Of a stretch of 6,360 bases of DNA, positions 5,938 to 6,360 are shown one piece after another. The first letter of the stretch is position 1, and every line of letters begins with the position of its first letter. The notes below the pieces were generated by a model, which saw only the letters and a program-made list of their open reading frames with translations, did not search any database and was not told the origin of the DNA. A program made the position numbers and the translations under genes. The stretch spans positions 1-6,360 of the forward strand of contig DATGKR010000021.1 of NCBI GenBank assembly GCA_035294565.1, in the 5' to 3' direction. This stretch comes from DATGKR01 sp035294565 (GTDB lineage Bacteria; Actinomycetota; Acidimicrobiia; Acidimicrobiales; Palsa-688).

Positions 5938-6360
5938 AGGGGGTATCCACTTGACCGACGCTGTCCAGGTCAGGCGGCTCTCCACGGTCGGTTCGCTGGA
6001 GGCCGGTCGAGGGTAGGCGGATGACCCCAACCGGCCCGTCCGGCTGGCGGGTGGGCCTTGGGCTCGGGATCGACGATGAGATCGTGGTATCGGACGGGCT
6101 CGTGGCCGACTGCGAGCTCGAGAACGCGGTGGAAAACGAGCCCGCGGCTGGGTGAGGTCCGGCGACAGAAGCGGAACACGAACTCGTCGAGGTAGGCCTG
6201 TAGGTGTGCCTCGTCCACCGATCCCTGGTGGGTGCCAAGCAGCCAGCGTTTGACCAAAGAGGCGATCCGGTGGACTGCGGGGAGCAGCTGGCCGGGGTTC
6301 TCACCCCGCAGGCGTGCGGCTCGCTGGCTGTAGCGCTCGCGGCTGTAGCCGAGCGCCTCG
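5938..6360 (-). mobile_element. IS1595-family insertion sequence, one end only
   Basis: The transposase fragment at 5970-6360 reads toward the left, so the transposase-distal end of the element should lie just left of 5970. The sequence starting GGGGGTATCCAC near 5939, about 30 bases beyond the stop codon, is a candidate terminal inverted repeat. It cannot be confirmed because the other end and the target duplication are outside the window. The boundary is therefore approximate. Confidence 0.45.
5970..6360 (-). CDS. IS1595-family (ISXO2-like) transposase, C-terminal fragment; N-terminus outside window
   Basis: This is the last 129 residues of a DDE-type transposase that would cut and join the ends of its own insertion sequence. 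Visible sequence starts EALGYSRERYSQRAARLRG, then LLPAVHRIASLVKRWLLGTH, then HLQAYLDEFVFRFCRRTSPS. The VHR-x-(A/F)SxxKxWL-GTH and HLQ-YLDEF-FRF-RR motifs are hallmarks of the C-terminal end of ISXO2-like transposases. The final DDE-motif carboxylate should be close by or upstream; the two catalytic aspartates are outside the window. After VRYHDLI comes a Pro-rich tail of about 34 residues ending NRPWRAA. There is no frameshift or stop in the visible part, so the element may be intact. It converges with the three-gene operon and is not part of it. Confidence 0.9.
   Translation of the reverse strand, partial: EALGYSRERYSQRAARLRGENPGQLLPAVHRIASLVKRWLLGTHQGSVDEAHLQAYLDEFVFRFCRRTSPSRGLVFHRVLELAVGHEPVRYHDLIVDPEPKAHPPAGRAGWGHPPTLDRPPANRPWRAA

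Noticed and set aside
5834..5969. Possible small gene or RNA between the operon and the transposase
   Set aside because: Apart from the candidate terminator and IS end I see no tRNA-like fold or supported reading frame.

Overview
The window is GC-rich DNA that reads as an actinobacterial chromosome, most likely from an Acidimicrobiia-like lineage. This rests on the strong third-position GC bias, an AfsR/SARP-type regulator with NB-ARC-like ATPase, TPR-like and BTAD parts, and a secreted protein whose C-terminal repeats (GYW..A.DGGVFSFGDA.F.GSMGG..L.APVVG) I associate with that class. The lineage is an inference from protein style, not from a marker gene.

Layout: (1) 1-2624, minus strand: a very large signal-responsive transcriptional regulator that runs off the left edge. 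It shows 874 residues with no stop. Its order is P-loop ATPase, helical TPR-like middle, then an OmpR-type winged helix and the start of a BTAD domain. That places the DNA-binding part at the C-terminal end, opposite to AfsR. (2) 2625-2997: a divergent intergenic region rich in dyads and short direct repeats, with two mirror-image short ORFs of doubtful status. (3) 2998-5833, plus strand: three genes joined by ATGA stop/start overlaps. They are a secreted parallel beta-helix protein with four C-terminal YW/FGD repeats, a five-helix membrane protein of CopD/DUF2269 style, and a four-helix membrane protein I do not recognise. (4) 5834-5969: a short convergent spacer with a candidate terminator and the probable end of an insertion sequence. 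(5) 5970-6360, minus strand: the C-terminal part of an IS1595-family (ISXO2-like) transposase that runs off the right edge.

Working model (inference): the large regulator is divergently transcribed from, and may control, a small surface operon. That operon would export one beta-rich secreted protein and place two companion proteins in the membrane. Overlapping stop/start codons suggest the three are made together. The IS element lies downstream in convergent orientation and marks a possible boundary of the module. The substrate or ligand of the system cannot be read from the sequence.
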